Shown here: positions 41,124-50,420 of the stretch, in pieces
Layout of the letters: every line of letters starts with the position of its first letter
How positions within the stretch are numbered: position 1 is the first letter of the stretch
NCBI GenBank assembly: GCA_903862845.1
Contig: CAIOZS010000098.1
Coordinates: 1 to 55,227 of the forward strand
Direction: 5' to 3'
Length of the DNA: 55,227 nucleotides
DNA from: an uncultured Thermoleophilia bacterium
GTDB taxonomy: Bacteria > Actinomycetota > Thermoleophilia > UBA2241
Program-made: the position numbers and the translations under genes
The notes under the pieces: model-generated
Told to the model about the DNA's origin: nothing
Seen by the model: the letters and a program-made list of their open reading frames with translations, nothing else
Database searches by the model: none

Positions 41124-41759
41124 ATGAGCGCTGCCGATGTCGACCGCCGCTTTCGCGCCGCCTGGGAACGGGCGCGCGCGGAGTGGGCCGCAGCAGACCC
41201 TGCGCGGCGCGCCGCGCAGGCGGGCTGCGGCCTCTCGGGCGGCGGGGTCGACGTGCCCTTCTTCGGGCGCCCGCACCTGGTGACGCACCCGGGCGGCGAG
41301 GTGAGCGCCGCCGGCGCTCCGGCTCACGTCGCCGTGAGCATCCTGCTACTGCACTACCTGCTGCGGGCGGACGGCACGCCGCCGGCCGGCGAGTGGCTCG
41401 CCTTTCGCGAGCTGCCCGACGGCCTGTTCTACGCGGCGTCGTTCGCGCAGCGCGTCGAGGCGCCGCTGGCGCAGGCCTTCGGCGCATCTTCGCCGGCTGG
41501 CTCGAAGGAAGGGCTCGGGCGCTTTCGCGCTGCGGCAGCGGCCGCCGGCGGCCTGCCGCTCGAGCCGGCGGACGCGGCCTTCGCCTTCCAGGCCCTGCCG
41601 CGTCTCGCCCTCGCGGTGCTGCTGTGGGCGGGCGACGACGAGCTCCCCGCCCAGGCGAGTGTGGTGTTCGATGCGGCCGCCGGGCACTGCCTGCCCGCCG
41701 AGGATCTTGCCGGTCTCGGCGGGCTGCTGGCCCGGCGCCTTACCGGCAGCGCGAGCTGA
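41124..41759 (+). CDS. DUF3786-family protein
   Basis: The 211-residue protein matches the DUF3786 pattern: an ILLLHYLLRADGTPPAGEWLAFREL core, a middle helical part and a C-terminal LPRLALAVLLWAGDDELPAQASVVFD, then LPAEDLAGLGGLL. It is soluble. The family appears in anaerobes near corrinoid or C1 genes, but nothing here fixes a role. A GTG at 41100 is an alternative start. Confidence 0.8.
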   Translation: MSAADVDRRFRAAWERARAEWAAADPARRAAQAGCGLSGGGVDVPFFGRPHLVTHPGGEVSAAGAPAHVAVSILLLHYLLRADGTPPAGEWLAFRELPDGLFYAASFAQRVEAPLAQAFGASSPAGSKEGLGRFRAAAAAAGGLPLEPADAAFAFQALPRLALAVLLWAGDDELPAQASVVFDAAAGHCLPAEDLAGLGGLLARRLTGSAS

Positions 41760-41763
41760 CGGC

Positions 41764-41785
41764 CCGCGGGACGCCCGCGGCCTAC
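41764..41785. terminator. Possible terminator between convergent genes
   Basis: A CCGCGGG/CCCGCGG hairpin lies between the stop of the DUF3786 gene and the convergent gene ending at 41782. It has no T tract. Confidence 0.35.
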
Positions 41786-42264
41786 GCCGCGCGTCTACCT
41801 TCGCGAGCGCGCTCGATGGCCGCCAGCAAGGCATCCGGCTCGTTCGTGCCGATGGTGAACCGGCGGCCGCCGGCAAAGCGGAGCTGCACCGCGCCGTGAC
41901 CCCAGGCGTTGTAGAGCCAGCCCTGGGGCGTGAGGCGGATGCCCCAGCCGGCGAGCCACGAGGTCTTGATGGCGCTCGCCGCCTCGATGGAGTGCAGCTC
42001 GAAGTGCCGCCTGGCCAACCCGCCACCGAAGCCGACCGAGACGCGCGTCTCGTCGACGACCACGGTGAGCCGCGAGAACGCCAGCATCAGCGCCGCGAAC
42101 GCGAGCCATCCGGGCACGTGCCACCACCAGCGCGGTCTGCCCGCGCGCTTGTCGCGGACGAGCGTGCGCACCTGCGTCAGCGTGCCCAGCGCCATGCCGG
42201 CGAACATCGGGTAGCCAAGCTGGGTGTGGCGGTACGGGAGCGGGGCTGTCTGCGGACCGTTCAT
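41782..42264 (-). CDS. Membrane protein coupled to a histidine kinase gene
   Basis: The 160-residue protein has two hydrophobic segments (about 17-32 and 48-66) followed by a soluble beta-rich part (SRLTVVVDETRVSVGFG, RLTPQGWLYNAWGHGAVQLRF) resembling a PH-like domain. The ATG at 42264 overlaps the kinase stop (TGATG). Coupling hints at a role with the kinase; the family is not recognised. Confidence 0.7.
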   Translation of the reverse strand: MNGPQTAPLPYRHTQLGYPMFAGMALGTLTQVRTLVRDKRAGRPRWWWHVPGWLAFAALMLAFSRLTVVVDETRVSVGFGGGLARRHFELHSIEAASAIKTSWLAGWGIRLTPQGWLYNAWGHGAVQLRFAGGRRFTIGTNEPDALLAAIERAREGRRAA

Positions 42265-44405
42265 CAGCGCGCATCTTCGCCGACGCCGGCCGACGTGTCC
42301 AGCGCGGACGCAGGCCGGGAGGGCGTCTCGCCGGCGGCGCCGGCCCGCGCCGTCTCAGGCAGCGTGAAGAAGAACGTCGCGCCCTTTTCGACCGCGCCCT
42401 CCGCCCACACGCGCCCGCCGTGTCGCCGGACGATGCGCTTCACTGTGGCCAGGCCGATACCGAGGCCCGGGAATTCGCTCGTGCTGTGCAGGCGCTGGAA
42501 AGCGCCAAAGAGCTTGTCGGAATACGCCATGTCAAAGCCGGCGCCGTCGTCGCGCACGAAGAAGACGTGCTCGTCGGCGCCGTCGCCCTCTGCGGCGCCG
42601 ACCTCAATGCGCGCAGTCTCGTGCCTGGCGGTGAACTTCCAGGCGTTGCCGAGCAGGTTGGCGAGCAGCGCCCGCGCCAGTCGCGTGTCGGCACGCGCCT
42701 CGAGGCCCTCGGCGATCCTGAGCTCGACCGTGCGCGCGGGCTCGGTCTCCGCAAGCTCGGCGGCGACGCGGCGGGCCAGCTCGGAGAGGTCGAGGCGCTC
42801 ACGCTGAAGCTCGCCGCGGTTGAGCCGCGAGAGCTCGAGCAACGCATCGATCAAGGTTCCCATGCGCTGGTCGGCGGCGCGGATGCGATCGAGGTGCGAG
42901 CGGCCTTCTTCGTCCAGCCGCGGGCCGTAGTCGTCGAGCAGGATCTTGCTGAAGCCGTCCAAGGCGCGCAGCGGCGCGCGCAGATCGTGGGAAACCGAGT
43001 AGGCGAAGGACTCCAGCTCGGCGTTGGCCGCCTCGAGCTCGGCGGTGCGCGCGGCCACGCGCTGTTCCAGCTCGGCGTTGAGACGGAGGATCTCCGCTTC
43101 GGCGCGCCTCTGCTCCGTGACGTCGCGGACGACGGTGAGAATGTGGGGTTCCCCGCCCACATCGATGTCGGCGCCGGCGATGAAGCACTGCAGCACGTCG
43201 CCCGACTTGACGCGAAAGTCGAACTCCAGGTCGCGCACACTGCCACCGGTCCGCAGAGCGGAGATCAGGCGGTCGCGGTCGCGCGAGTCTGCCCACAGAT
43301 CGAGCGCGATGGTGGAACTGCCGACTGCTTCATCCCTGGTGAACCCCGACAGCTTGACGAAACCATCGTTGACATCCGTGATGAGCCCGTCGCTGGCCCT
43401 GGTGATGAGGATCGCGTCGGGGCTGCCGTGAAATGCCTTGGAGAACTTGTCTTCGCTCAAGCGCAAGGCCTCCTCCGTCAGCTTGCGCCCGGTGACGTCC
43501 CGACCAATCCCCAGCACCGCATATGGCTGCCCGCGCCGAAGAATGACGGAGCCCTTGGTCTCGACGTCGACGTATTCACCGGTCTTGCGCCTGAGGCGGT
43601 ACTCGGTGGGCGCCTTCTGGCTCCCCGTCTCGCGCAGCTCGGCGAGGACTGCCAGAACTTTGTCCGCTTGGCCATCATCGAGCAGCGCAGCGAAACTGAG
43701 GGCCACGATCTCCTCACGCTCATACCCGAGAAGGTCCAGAGCCGCCGGGTTGGCAGCGAGAAACCGCCCCTCGAAGTCGTGCAGATAGACGAGGTCGAGG
43801 GAGCGGTCGAAGAGGGCGCGATAGCGCTCCTCGCTCTCGCGGAGCGATTCGCGCTCTCGCTCCCGCTGCAGGGCCCCGAGGCCGGTTTCGGCGAGCAAGC
43901 CGACCAGGTCGGCGAGAAAGCCGATCGTCTGCTCCACGCGCTCGTGCGAGAGCACCGGCACGCGCGCCAGCGCATCCATGCACGCGGGCTCGTCAAAGCC
44001 CAGCCGCCGGGCGCGCTCGCGGAACGCCGCCTCGTCGATCTCGTCGTCGTCGTAGAAGAACTGGCCGGCAGACAGGGTGGCGAGATGCTCTCCGTCGACG
44101 ACCAGCGGGAAGGCGGCGTCCCACAGGCCATTCGCGCATCTGCGGGCGGAGGGGGCGGGAGCGTCGGTGCCCTCCGCGAGGCTCTGGGTCATCCGCAGAT
44201 CGCTCTCGAGGCAGGCGGCGAGCGTCGCCTCATGGTGGCGGTGGAACCTGGTGCAAATGTCCTGCCGGCCGGAGGCCACCAGGACGGTGCCGTCAGGGTC
44301 GAGGACGGCGAGCGCTATGCCGTCGGCGCCGGACAGGCCGTCACAGACGCGCTGGAGGCGGTCGCGGTCGGTCAGGTCTGACAGCCGATGTGGGTCGTGC
44401 GTCAC
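42264..44405 (-). CDS. PocR-PAS-PAS sensor histidine kinase
   Basis: The 713-residue soluble kinase has an N-terminal PocR sensory domain (about 8-185; ICTRFHRHHEATLAAC, then GQFF), two PAS domains (about 191-310 and 315-440), a coil, HisKA with SHDLRAPLRALDGFS (about 475), and HATPase_c with NLLGNAWKFT, DDGAGFD and GLGIGLATVKRI. PocR domains sense small ligands such as diols. The start is GTG 44405. No regulator is directly downstream; the partner may be one of the regulators upstream. Confidence 0.93.
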   Translation of the reverse strand: MTHDPHRLSDLTDRDRLQRVCDGLSGADGIALAVLDPDGTVLVASGRQDICTRFHRHHEATLAACLESDLRMTQSLAEGTDAPAPSARRCANGLWDAAFPLVVDGEHLATLSAGQFFYDDDEIDEAAFRERARRLGFDEPACMDALARVPVLSHERVEQTIGFLADLVGLLAETGLGALQRERERESLRESEERYRALFDRSLDLVYLHDFEGRFLAANPAALDLLGYEREEIVALSFAALLDDGQADKVLAVLAELRETGSQKAPTEYRLRRKTGEYVDVETKGSVILRRGQPYAVLGIGRDVTGRKLTEEALRLSEDKFSKAFHGSPDAILITRASDGLITDVNDGFVKLSGFTRDEAVGSSTIALDLWADSRDRDRLISALRTGGSVRDLEFDFRVKSGDVLQCFIAGADIDVGGEPHILTVVRDVTEQRRAEAEILRLNAELEQRVAARTAELEAANAELESFAYSVSHDLRAPLRALDGFSKILLDDYGPRLDEEGRSHLDRIRAADQRMGTLIDALLELSRLNRGELQRERLDLSELARRVAAELAETEPARTVELRIAEGLEARADTRLARALLANLLGNAWKFTARHETARIEVGAAEGDGADEHVFFVRDDGAGFDMAYSDKLFGAFQRLHSTSEFPGLGIGLATVKRIVRRHGGRVWAEGAVEKGATFFFTLPETARAGAAGETPSRPASALDTSAGVGEDAR

Positions 44406-44533
44406 TCCTGCCCCCCTCGCGGAGACACGCGGCCTCTCGCGCGCCCGGTCGACGCGCTCCCACTCCTCCCGCTGCTGATGCTTACCCCGTCCGCCCAGCC
44501 GGTGAACTCACCGCGGCGCCAGCGGAGCACGAC

Positions 44534-45913
44534 TCAGGCGTCGCCCCACGCGAAGCCGCCGGCGAACACGCGCCCGCAGGCGGCGACCGTCTCGGCATCG
44601 TAGCGCGTCCCGGCGCCCGCGCGCACCTCGGTGAGCGCCGCCTCGAGGCCCAGCGCCTCGCGGTACGGCCGGTGGGACGCCATCGCCTCGACCACGTCGG
44701 CGACCGCCAGGATGCGCGCCTCCGGCATGATCTCGTCGTTCTTGAGTCCTGCCGGATACCCGGAGCCGTCCAGGCGTTCATGGTGCTGCACGACGATGTC
44801 GGCGACTGGGTACTCGAAGTCGATCGGCCGAAGAATCTCGTACGCCGCCGCGGCGTGACCCTTGACGAGCTCGAGCTCGATGGGGGTCAGAAGCGACGGC
44901 TTGTTGAGGATCTCAGCCGGGACGCTGAGCTTGCCGACGTCGTGCACAAGGCCGGCGAGGCGCAGACCGTGGACCGCCGACGGCGCCATGCCCAGCTCTT
45001 CGCCGATCGCCACGGCGAGCTCGGTCACGCGTTTCTCGTGGCCGGCCGTGTATGGGTCGCGCGCGGCGATCATCTCGCCCATGGCTTCGACGGCGCCGTC
45101 GACCGTGCGCCGCAGCCGCTCGGCAGCGAGCATCAAGGCCTCCACCGACTCGCGGCGCTCGGTGATGTCCTCGAACACGGCAATGAACGTACCTGGTTCG
45201 GTGCTGTACACCGCGATGTAGAGCCACGTGCCCAACGACTTGAAGTCGAGCTCGATGGTCTCGGGCGTAGCCGTCCGGGCGACGCGGCCGTAGACATCGA
45301 AGAGCTCGGGGCTCAGCTCCCTGATCCCGGGGATGACCTCCGAGACCGGCCTGCCGACCACGTCTTTCAGACCCGTCAGGCGCTCGAAGGCCGGGTTGAC
45401 GTCGAGATAGACGAAATCGGCCAGCTCTCCCGCGGCGTCGTAGATCGTCTGGCAATAAGCGTAGCCGTTCAGAAGGTTCTCGAAGAGCGAGCGGAAGCTC
45501 CGTTCGCTCCGCGCCAGTGTCTCCGCGCGGGACCTGTCGACAATGGCGCGCTGCACGGCGAACGGCAGGCGCGCCATGGCGTCCTTGAGCACGATGTCGT
45601 CGGCGCCGCGTTTGAGCAGCTCAACAGTGGCCTCCTCGCCGATCATGCCCGAGACGCAGATGAAGGGTGTCGCGGGGCTGGCGGCCTGAGCCAGCTCGAG
45701 AGCGGCGTGGGCGTCGAATCCGGGGAGGGCGAAGTCGGCGAGGACGACGTCGTAGGGCTCGCCGGCGAGAAGCTCTTCGAAGCGGCGCCTGTCCGGCGCC
45801 AGGGAAACGTCGACCTGGTAGCCGGCGCGGGTCAGCGTCGCGGTCACCAGCTCGGCGTCGAGCGGCGAATCCTCCAGGCAGAGCACGCGCAGTGGCAGGA
45901 GGCCGTCCGCCAT
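44534..45913 (-). CDS. REC-PAS-HD-GYP response regulator phosphodiesterase
   Basis: The 459-residue protein has a receiver domain (about 9-125, phospho-acceptor Asp60 in VVLADFALPG), PAS (about 135-250) and HD-GYP (about 270-455) with HDVGKLSVP and the intact HHERLDGSGYP. It should be a phosphorylation-controlled c-di-GMP phosphodiesterase (RpfG-like). It follows the Rcp1-like regulator by one base, likely cotranscribed with the kinase at 46361. Confidence 0.95.
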   Translation of the reverse strand: MADGLLPLRVLCLEDSPLDAELVTATLTRAGYQVDVSLAPDRRRFEELLAGEPYDVVLADFALPGFDAHAALELAQAASPATPFICVSGMIGEEATVELLKRGADDIVLKDAMARLPFAVQRAIVDRSRAETLARSERSFRSLFENLLNGYAYCQTIYDAAGELADFVYLDVNPAFERLTGLKDVVGRPVSEVIPGIRELSPELFDVYGRVARTATPETIELDFKSLGTWLYIAVYSTEPGTFIAVFEDITERRESVEALMLAAERLRRTVDGAVEAMGEMIAARDPYTAGHEKRVTELAVAIGEELGMAPSAVHGLRLAGLVHDVGKLSVPAEILNKPSLLTPIELELVKGHAAAAYEILRPIDFEYPVADIVVQHHERLDGSGYPAGLKNDEIMPEARILAVADVVEAMASHRPYREALGLEAALTEVRAGAGTRYDAETVAACGRVFAGGFAWGDA

Positions 45914-45914
45914 G

Positions 45915-46364
45915 CTACTCCACCCCGTTCGGCGGGCGCTCGTTGATGAGCGCCCAGAACACGCCGAGCTCCTTGACCGCGTCGATGAAACTGGAGAAGT
46001 CCACCGGTTTCACCACGTAGGCGTTGACGCCCAGGTCGTAGCTGGTGATAAGGTCCTGCTCCTCGCGCGAAGACGTGAGGATCACCACCGGCTGTCTCCT
46101 GAGGGCCGGGTCGCCGCGGATCTCGCGCAGCACCTCGAGGCCGTCCTTGCGCGGCATCTTGATGTCGAGCAGCACCACTGCCGGGTCACCGGGCTCGCGG
46201 TTGCTGAAGGCTCCTTCTCGGCGCAGATACTCCATCGCTTCCACCCCGTCGTGCGCCACCGTGACTCTGTTGGCAAGGCGGTGCCTCTCGAGTGCCTCGA
46301 TGGTGAGCTCCACGTCGTTGGGGTTGTCCTCGGCGAGCAGGATGGCGGGGACGTCGGCTTTCAC
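45915..46364 (-). CDS. Rcp1-like single-domain response regulator
   Basis: The 149-residue receiver has an acidic pocket LLAEDNPNDVEL and Asp67 in VVLLDIKMPRKDG, plus the YVVKPVDF segment. It is of the Rcp1 type that partners phytochrome-like kinases. GTG 46364 has AAGGAG upstream and overlaps the kinase stop (GTGA), so the two are almost certainly a pair. Confidence 0.95.
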   Translation of the reverse strand: MKADVPAILLAEDNPNDVELTIEALERHRLANRVTVAHDGVEAMEYLRREGAFSNREPGDPAVVLLDIKMPRKDGLEVLREIRGDPALRRQPVVILTSSREEQDLITSYDLGVNAYVVKPVDFSSFIDAVKELGVFWALINERPPNGVE

Positions 46365-49255
46365 GATGGTGTCTCCTTTCGTCTGGGCAGCGAGAACGAG
46401 AAGGTCGCGCCGTGGTCGACTTCGCCCTCGGCCCACACGCGCCCACCCAGCCTGTTGATGATCCGCTGCACGTTGGCGAGCCCGATGCCGGTGCCTTCAA
46501 ACTCGCTGGAGTCGTGCAGTCGCTGGAACACGCCGAACAGCTTGTGCGCGTACTGCATGTCGAATCCTACCCCGTTGTCGCGCACCCAAAAGATATCCTT
46601 GTCGGCCCCGCCCGCGTGGCGGGCGCCCACCTCGATGTAAGCGGGCGCCCTCCCGCGGGTGTATTTGACGGCGTTGCCGAGGAGGTTGGCCCATACCTGG
46701 CGCAGAAGGGCTTGGTCGCCGACCACCCGCGGCAGCGGGCCGATGGCCCACTCGATCTCGCGTTCGGAGGTCTCGAGCTTCAGCGGTTCCAGGGCCTCGC
46801 GCAGCACCTCGTCCATGTCGACCGACGCGATCCTCAGCTCGGCGCGCCCGGTGCGCGAGAACAGCAGCAGGTCGTCGATGAGCACGCCCATGTCGCGCAC
46901 CGATCTCGAGATCGTATCGACGTAGTGACGGCTGCGCTCGTCGAGGCTGTCCCCAAGCCGCTCCGCGAGCAGGGCCGAGAATCCGCTGATGTGACGCAGC
47001 GGCGCGCGCAGGTCGTGCGACACCGAGTAGGCGAAGGCCTCGAGCTCCTTGTTGGCGGCGTCGAGCTGGGCGGTGCGATCGAGGACGCGCTGTTCCAGCT
47101 CGGCGTTGAGCTTGGTCACCTTGCGCTCCGCCGCGCGGCGCGCCTCGTCGGCCTGCTTGCGCGCCGTGGCGTCGTAGGCGACGCCGATGACGCCGATGAG
47201 CGCGTCGTCGGCGTCTCGCAGAGGCCCGAGGATGATGTCGAACACGAGGTCGCCGATCGGCTGTTCGTAGGCGAACGACTCGCCCGCCAGCGCGCGGCGG
47301 TGCATCGCCACGCCGAGCTCCGCTTGCGGGCCGGAGCCTCCCAGGAAGTCGCCGACGTACATGCCGAGCACCTTGTCTGGCCCAAGCCCGAGCGTCTGCA
47401 GCCCGGCGCCTCGCGACAGCGTGAAGCGCAGGTCAGCGTCCAGCGTCCAGTTGACGGTCGGGGTCTGGTCGATCAGGAAGCGCAAGCGCTCCTCGCTGTC
47501 GCGCAGCTCCTCTTCAGCGTGCTTGCGCGCGGTGATGTCATTGAACGTGACGACGAGCCTGTCCGCCAGGAAGGTGACGTACAGCTCGCAGATACGCTCG
47601 GAGCCATCGCGGCAGGCGATCCTGTATTCTCCCGTGTTAAGCGCTTGGCCGGAGCGTCGCGCTTTGTCCAGGAGAGGTTTCCAGCGATGGATCACTGCCT
47701 GGCGGTACTCGGGGTCCGGGTACGCGATCTCATACCACTCCGCTGCAGTCGGCGCCGTATGTCCGAAAAGGGTGAGGGCGCTGCGACTCCAGTAATCGAT
47801 GACGTCGTCGCGAGCATCGACCAAGGCTATGGGGAACGGTGTCGCGTCCAGAATAGCGCGGAGCGCGGCCTCACTGTCCCGCAGAACCTCGTCCGCCCGC
47901 CTGCGCTCCGTGATGTCCCGGGCGATCGCGAAGGTGTAGCCCTCCGCCACTTGCGGCTGCGATGTCCAGTCCAGCCACACGGAACTTCCGTCCTTGCGGA
48001 GGTAGCGATTCTCAAACGAAAGGACCGTATCCCCGCGCTTCAGTTTCTCCGCTATGACCTGCTCTGTCCTCTCCTTGTCTTCAGGGTGGACGAGCTCGAG
48101 GTACGGCCTCCCCAGCAGTTCCTCTTTCGAGTATCCCAGCGTCTTCGCCCAGGCAGAGTTGACCTCGCGGAAGTTGCCTTCGATATCGGCGATGACGACC
48201 AGGTCCGCAGTGAGCTCGAAGAAACGACGGAACTTCTCTTCGCTCTCACGAATCTCGGCCGAGACCTGCGATTCGCGCACCCGCCAGAAGAGCAGCGTCC
48301 CCACGCCGGCGAGGGCGACGAGGACGAGGGCGACCGCCGCGGTCATCCAGGCCTGCGTGCGGATGGGCCCGAGGACGTCGTTGGTGTCTTCCTTGGCGAC
48401 GAGATACCAGGGCGTTCCTGGCACATGTTGGAGGGCGGCCAGCACGGGGACGCCGCGGTAGTCGAGCCCTTGGACGACACCGCGGCGGCCGCGCACAGCC
48501 ATCGCCGCCGGCAGATTCGCGGCGTTCGCCGGCACCGCGAGCTTCAGCGCGGTGCCCTTGCGAAAGCGCAGATCGTTGAGATACAGGACTTGGCCTCCGC
48601 GCCGCTCCACGAGCAGCGTCTCACCGGAGCGGCTGGGCGACGGCCACGTCTGCACGAGCGGGAAGAGGAAGCTGCCGGGGTCGGCGCTCAGGGTCACGGC
48701 GGCGATCGCCGGAACGCCGCCCTGAGGGCTGAGGATCGGCGCAACAAAGTCGATGCGCGTGCGCCCGGCCCCGTCCAGGTGGAGGTCCGAGGATTGCACG
48801 ACGCCCGTCGCCGTCGCTTTCGCCACAAGGGCTGTAGTCTGCTCGTCGAGCAGTGCCGGCGCAGCTTGCGGGGCGCGCAGGAGCACTCTGCCTCCCGGCG
48901 TGGTCATCACGACCACGACGTAGCTGTAGGTACGCCGAAAGGCGTCGAGAAGGGTCTGCAGGTCGGCGCTCGCCGCAGCCGTGCGGCGCCCGGCGAGCAG
49001 GTCGGCGGCCGCGGTGGCGACGAGCGGGTCGGCGCGGAGAATCGCTGCGTCTCCGCGTCGTTCGCCGAGCCAGGAGGTGATCTGCTTGGCCTTGAGCTGC
49101 CCGACCGCGGTGAGCGTGCGATCGGCCTGCTGCTCGATGGACTGCGCCTGTTGGCGCCAGATGAAGTAGCCGGCCGCGGCGATGAGCACGGCGAGCACGG
49201 CAAAGCCGCCGATGAGCGGCCATGCGGACCGGCGATGTTGGGGCGTTGGACTCAC
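46361..49255 (-). CDS. Membrane sensor histidine kinase with extracytoplasmic sensor and three PAS domains
   Basis: The 964-residue kinase has a first membrane helix (about 10-30), an extracytoplasmic sensor of cache-like type (about 35-295), a second helix (about 300-322), three PAS domains (about 340-455, 460-575 and 588-720), a coil, HisKA with SHDLRAPLRHISGFS (about 750), and HATPase_c with NLLGNAVKYT and GIGLANVQRI. GTG 49255 is chosen for GGAG at 5 nt; the open frame upstream is not family-like. It heads an operon with the two regulators. Confidence 0.93.
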   Translation of the reverse strand: MSPTPQHRRSAWPLIGGFAVLAVLIAAAGYFIWRQQAQSIEQQADRTLTAVGQLKAKQITSWLGERRGDAAILRADPLVATAAADLLAGRRTAAASADLQTLLDAFRRTYSYVVVVMTTPGGRVLLRAPQAAPALLDEQTTALVAKATATGVVQSSDLHLDGAGRTRIDFVAPILSPQGGVPAIAAVTLSADPGSFLFPLVQTWPSPSRSGETLLVERRGGQVLYLNDLRFRKGTALKLAVPANAANLPAAMAVRGRRGVVQGLDYRGVPVLAALQHVPGTPWYLVAKEDTNDVLGPIRTQAWMTAAVALVLVALAGVGTLLFWRVRESQVSAEIRESEEKFRRFFELTADLVVIADIEGNFREVNSAWAKTLGYSKEELLGRPYLELVHPEDKERTEQVIAEKLKRGDTVLSFENRYLRKDGSSVWLDWTSQPQVAEGYTFAIARDITERRRADEVLRDSEAALRAILDATPFPIALVDARDDVIDYWSRSALTLFGHTAPTAAEWYEIAYPDPEYRQAVIHRWKPLLDKARRSGQALNTGEYRIACRDGSERICELYVTFLADRLVVTFNDITARKHAEEELRDSEERLRFLIDQTPTVNWTLDADLRFTLSRGAGLQTLGLGPDKVLGMYVGDFLGGSGPQAELGVAMHRRALAGESFAYEQPIGDLVFDIILGPLRDADDALIGVIGVAYDATARKQADEARRAAERKVTKLNAELEQRVLDRTAQLDAANKELEAFAYSVSHDLRAPLRHISGFSALLAERLGDSLDERSRHYVDTISRSVRDMGVLIDDLLLFSRTGRAELRIASVDMDEVLREALEPLKLETSEREIEWAIGPLPRVVGDQALLRQVWANLLGNAVKYTRGRAPAYIEVGARHAGGADKDIFWVRDNGVGFDMQYAHKLFGVFQRLHDSSEFEGTGIGLANVQRIINRLGGRVWAEGEVDHGATFSFSLPRRKETPS

Positions 49256-49580
49256 GGACGCTCCAAGGAGGCGCGCGGCAAGGCCGCCCCGACTCCCCCC
49301 TCGCTGCGTACCGGTCGACCGAGACTCATATGCCCCCTCTGCTGCGCATCGAGTGGTCTGGCGACCAGTGTATGCCACGGAGCTCGGCGAGCGAAGCATA
49401 TCCGGGCTCGTCGCGAGAGAGGCGGCGCGCCGCAGGTACGCCGCCCTACCTCGTGAACTGCCTCACAACGGTGACGTGCCTCCACCGTCCCTATCTACGG
49501 GTGTATCGTAGTGAGGCGGTGACGGTGGCGCGGCGGAGGGCCGCACGGCTGGGTCGCCGGTAGGTCAGGGGGCTCGGGTC
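49256..49580. other. Divergent intergenic region with inverted repeat
   Basis: The gap between the kinase operon (minus) and the Nfn operon (plus) has CCACCGTC at 49487-49494 and its inverse GACGGTGG at 49522-49529, around a shorter CTACG/CGTAG pair. It could hold an operator for either operon. No gene is seen. Confidence 0.35.
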
Positions 49581-50411
49581 ATGTACTCGATCGCAGACCG
49601 GCAGGAGCTCACCAAGCGCGACATGATCAGCCTCACCATCGAGGCTCCCCTGATCGCGCGCAAGATCGTCCCGGGGCAGTTCGTTGTCGTGCGCGTCAAC
49701 GAGACCGGCGAGCGCGTGCCGCTCACCGTGGCTTACAGGGATGCGGCCACCGGCACCATCACCATCATCTTCCAGGTCGTGGGCAAGAGCACCGCGCTGC
49801 TCGCCTCACTGGGCGTCGGCGACGCGATCAAGGATCTCTGCGGCCCGCTGGGCGCCCCCGGGCATTTCGAGAAGGTGGGCACCGTGGTGGGCATCGGCGG
49901 CGGCTCCGGTATCGCCGTGCTGCATCACCTGCTCAGCGGCCACAAGGAGGCGGGCAATCGCCTCATCGGCATCATCGGCGCGCGCGAGAAGGATCTGCTG
50001 ATCCTCGAGGACGAGATGCGGGCACTCTGCGATGAGCTGGTCGTCACCACCGACGACGGCAGCTCTGGGGAGCATGGCCTGGTGACCGACGCGCTCAAGG
50101 CGCTGGTCGAACGCCAGGAGCGCATCGACCAGGTGCTGGCCGTGGGCCCGCTGGTGATGATGCGCGCCGTCACCGAGATGACGCGTATCTACGGTCTTCC
50201 CACGGAGGTCAGCCTGAACCCGATCATGGTCGACGGCACCGGCATGTGCGGCGGCTGCCGCTGCACGGTGGGCGGCGAGACGCGCTTCGCCTGCGTCGAT
50301 GGGCCGCACTTCGACGCCTTCAAGGTCGACTTCGACGAGCTCATCCAGCGCAACCAGATGTACGGCCGCGACGAGCGCATCTCGCTGCTCACTTCGATCA
50401 AGGTGCGCTAA
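49581..50411 (+). CDS. nfnA: NfnA-like ferredoxin:NADP oxidoreductase small subunit
   Basis: The 276-residue flavoprotein has an FAD-binding barrel (about 1-100; GQFVVVRVNETGERVPLTVA), an NAD-binding domain (GIGGGSGIAVLHHLL) and a C-terminal 2Fe-2S site with four cysteines in GTGMCGGCRCTVGGETRFAC. It matches NfnA/SudB-type subunits. The partner gene starts 9 nt downstream. Confidence 0.92.
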   Translation: MYSIADRQELTKRDMISLTIEAPLIARKIVPGQFVVVRVNETGERVPLTVAYRDAATGTITIIFQVVGKSTALLASLGVGDAIKDLCGPLGAPGHFEKVGTVVGIGGGSGIAVLHHLLSGHKEAGNRLIGIIGAREKDLLILEDEMRALCDELVVTTDDGSSGEHGLVTDALKALVERQERIDQVLAVGPLVMMRAVTEMTRIYGLPTEVSLNPIMVDGTGMCGGCRCTVGGETRFACVDGPHFDAFKVDFDELIQRNQMYGRDERISLLTSIKVR

Positions 50412-50420
50412 GGAGGCGAG

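Noticed and set aside
46412-49456. A 1014-codon open frame on the plus strand
   Set aside because: It is the antisense shadow of the PAS histidine kinase; the amino-acid content is that of complementary high-GC codons and no domain is visible.
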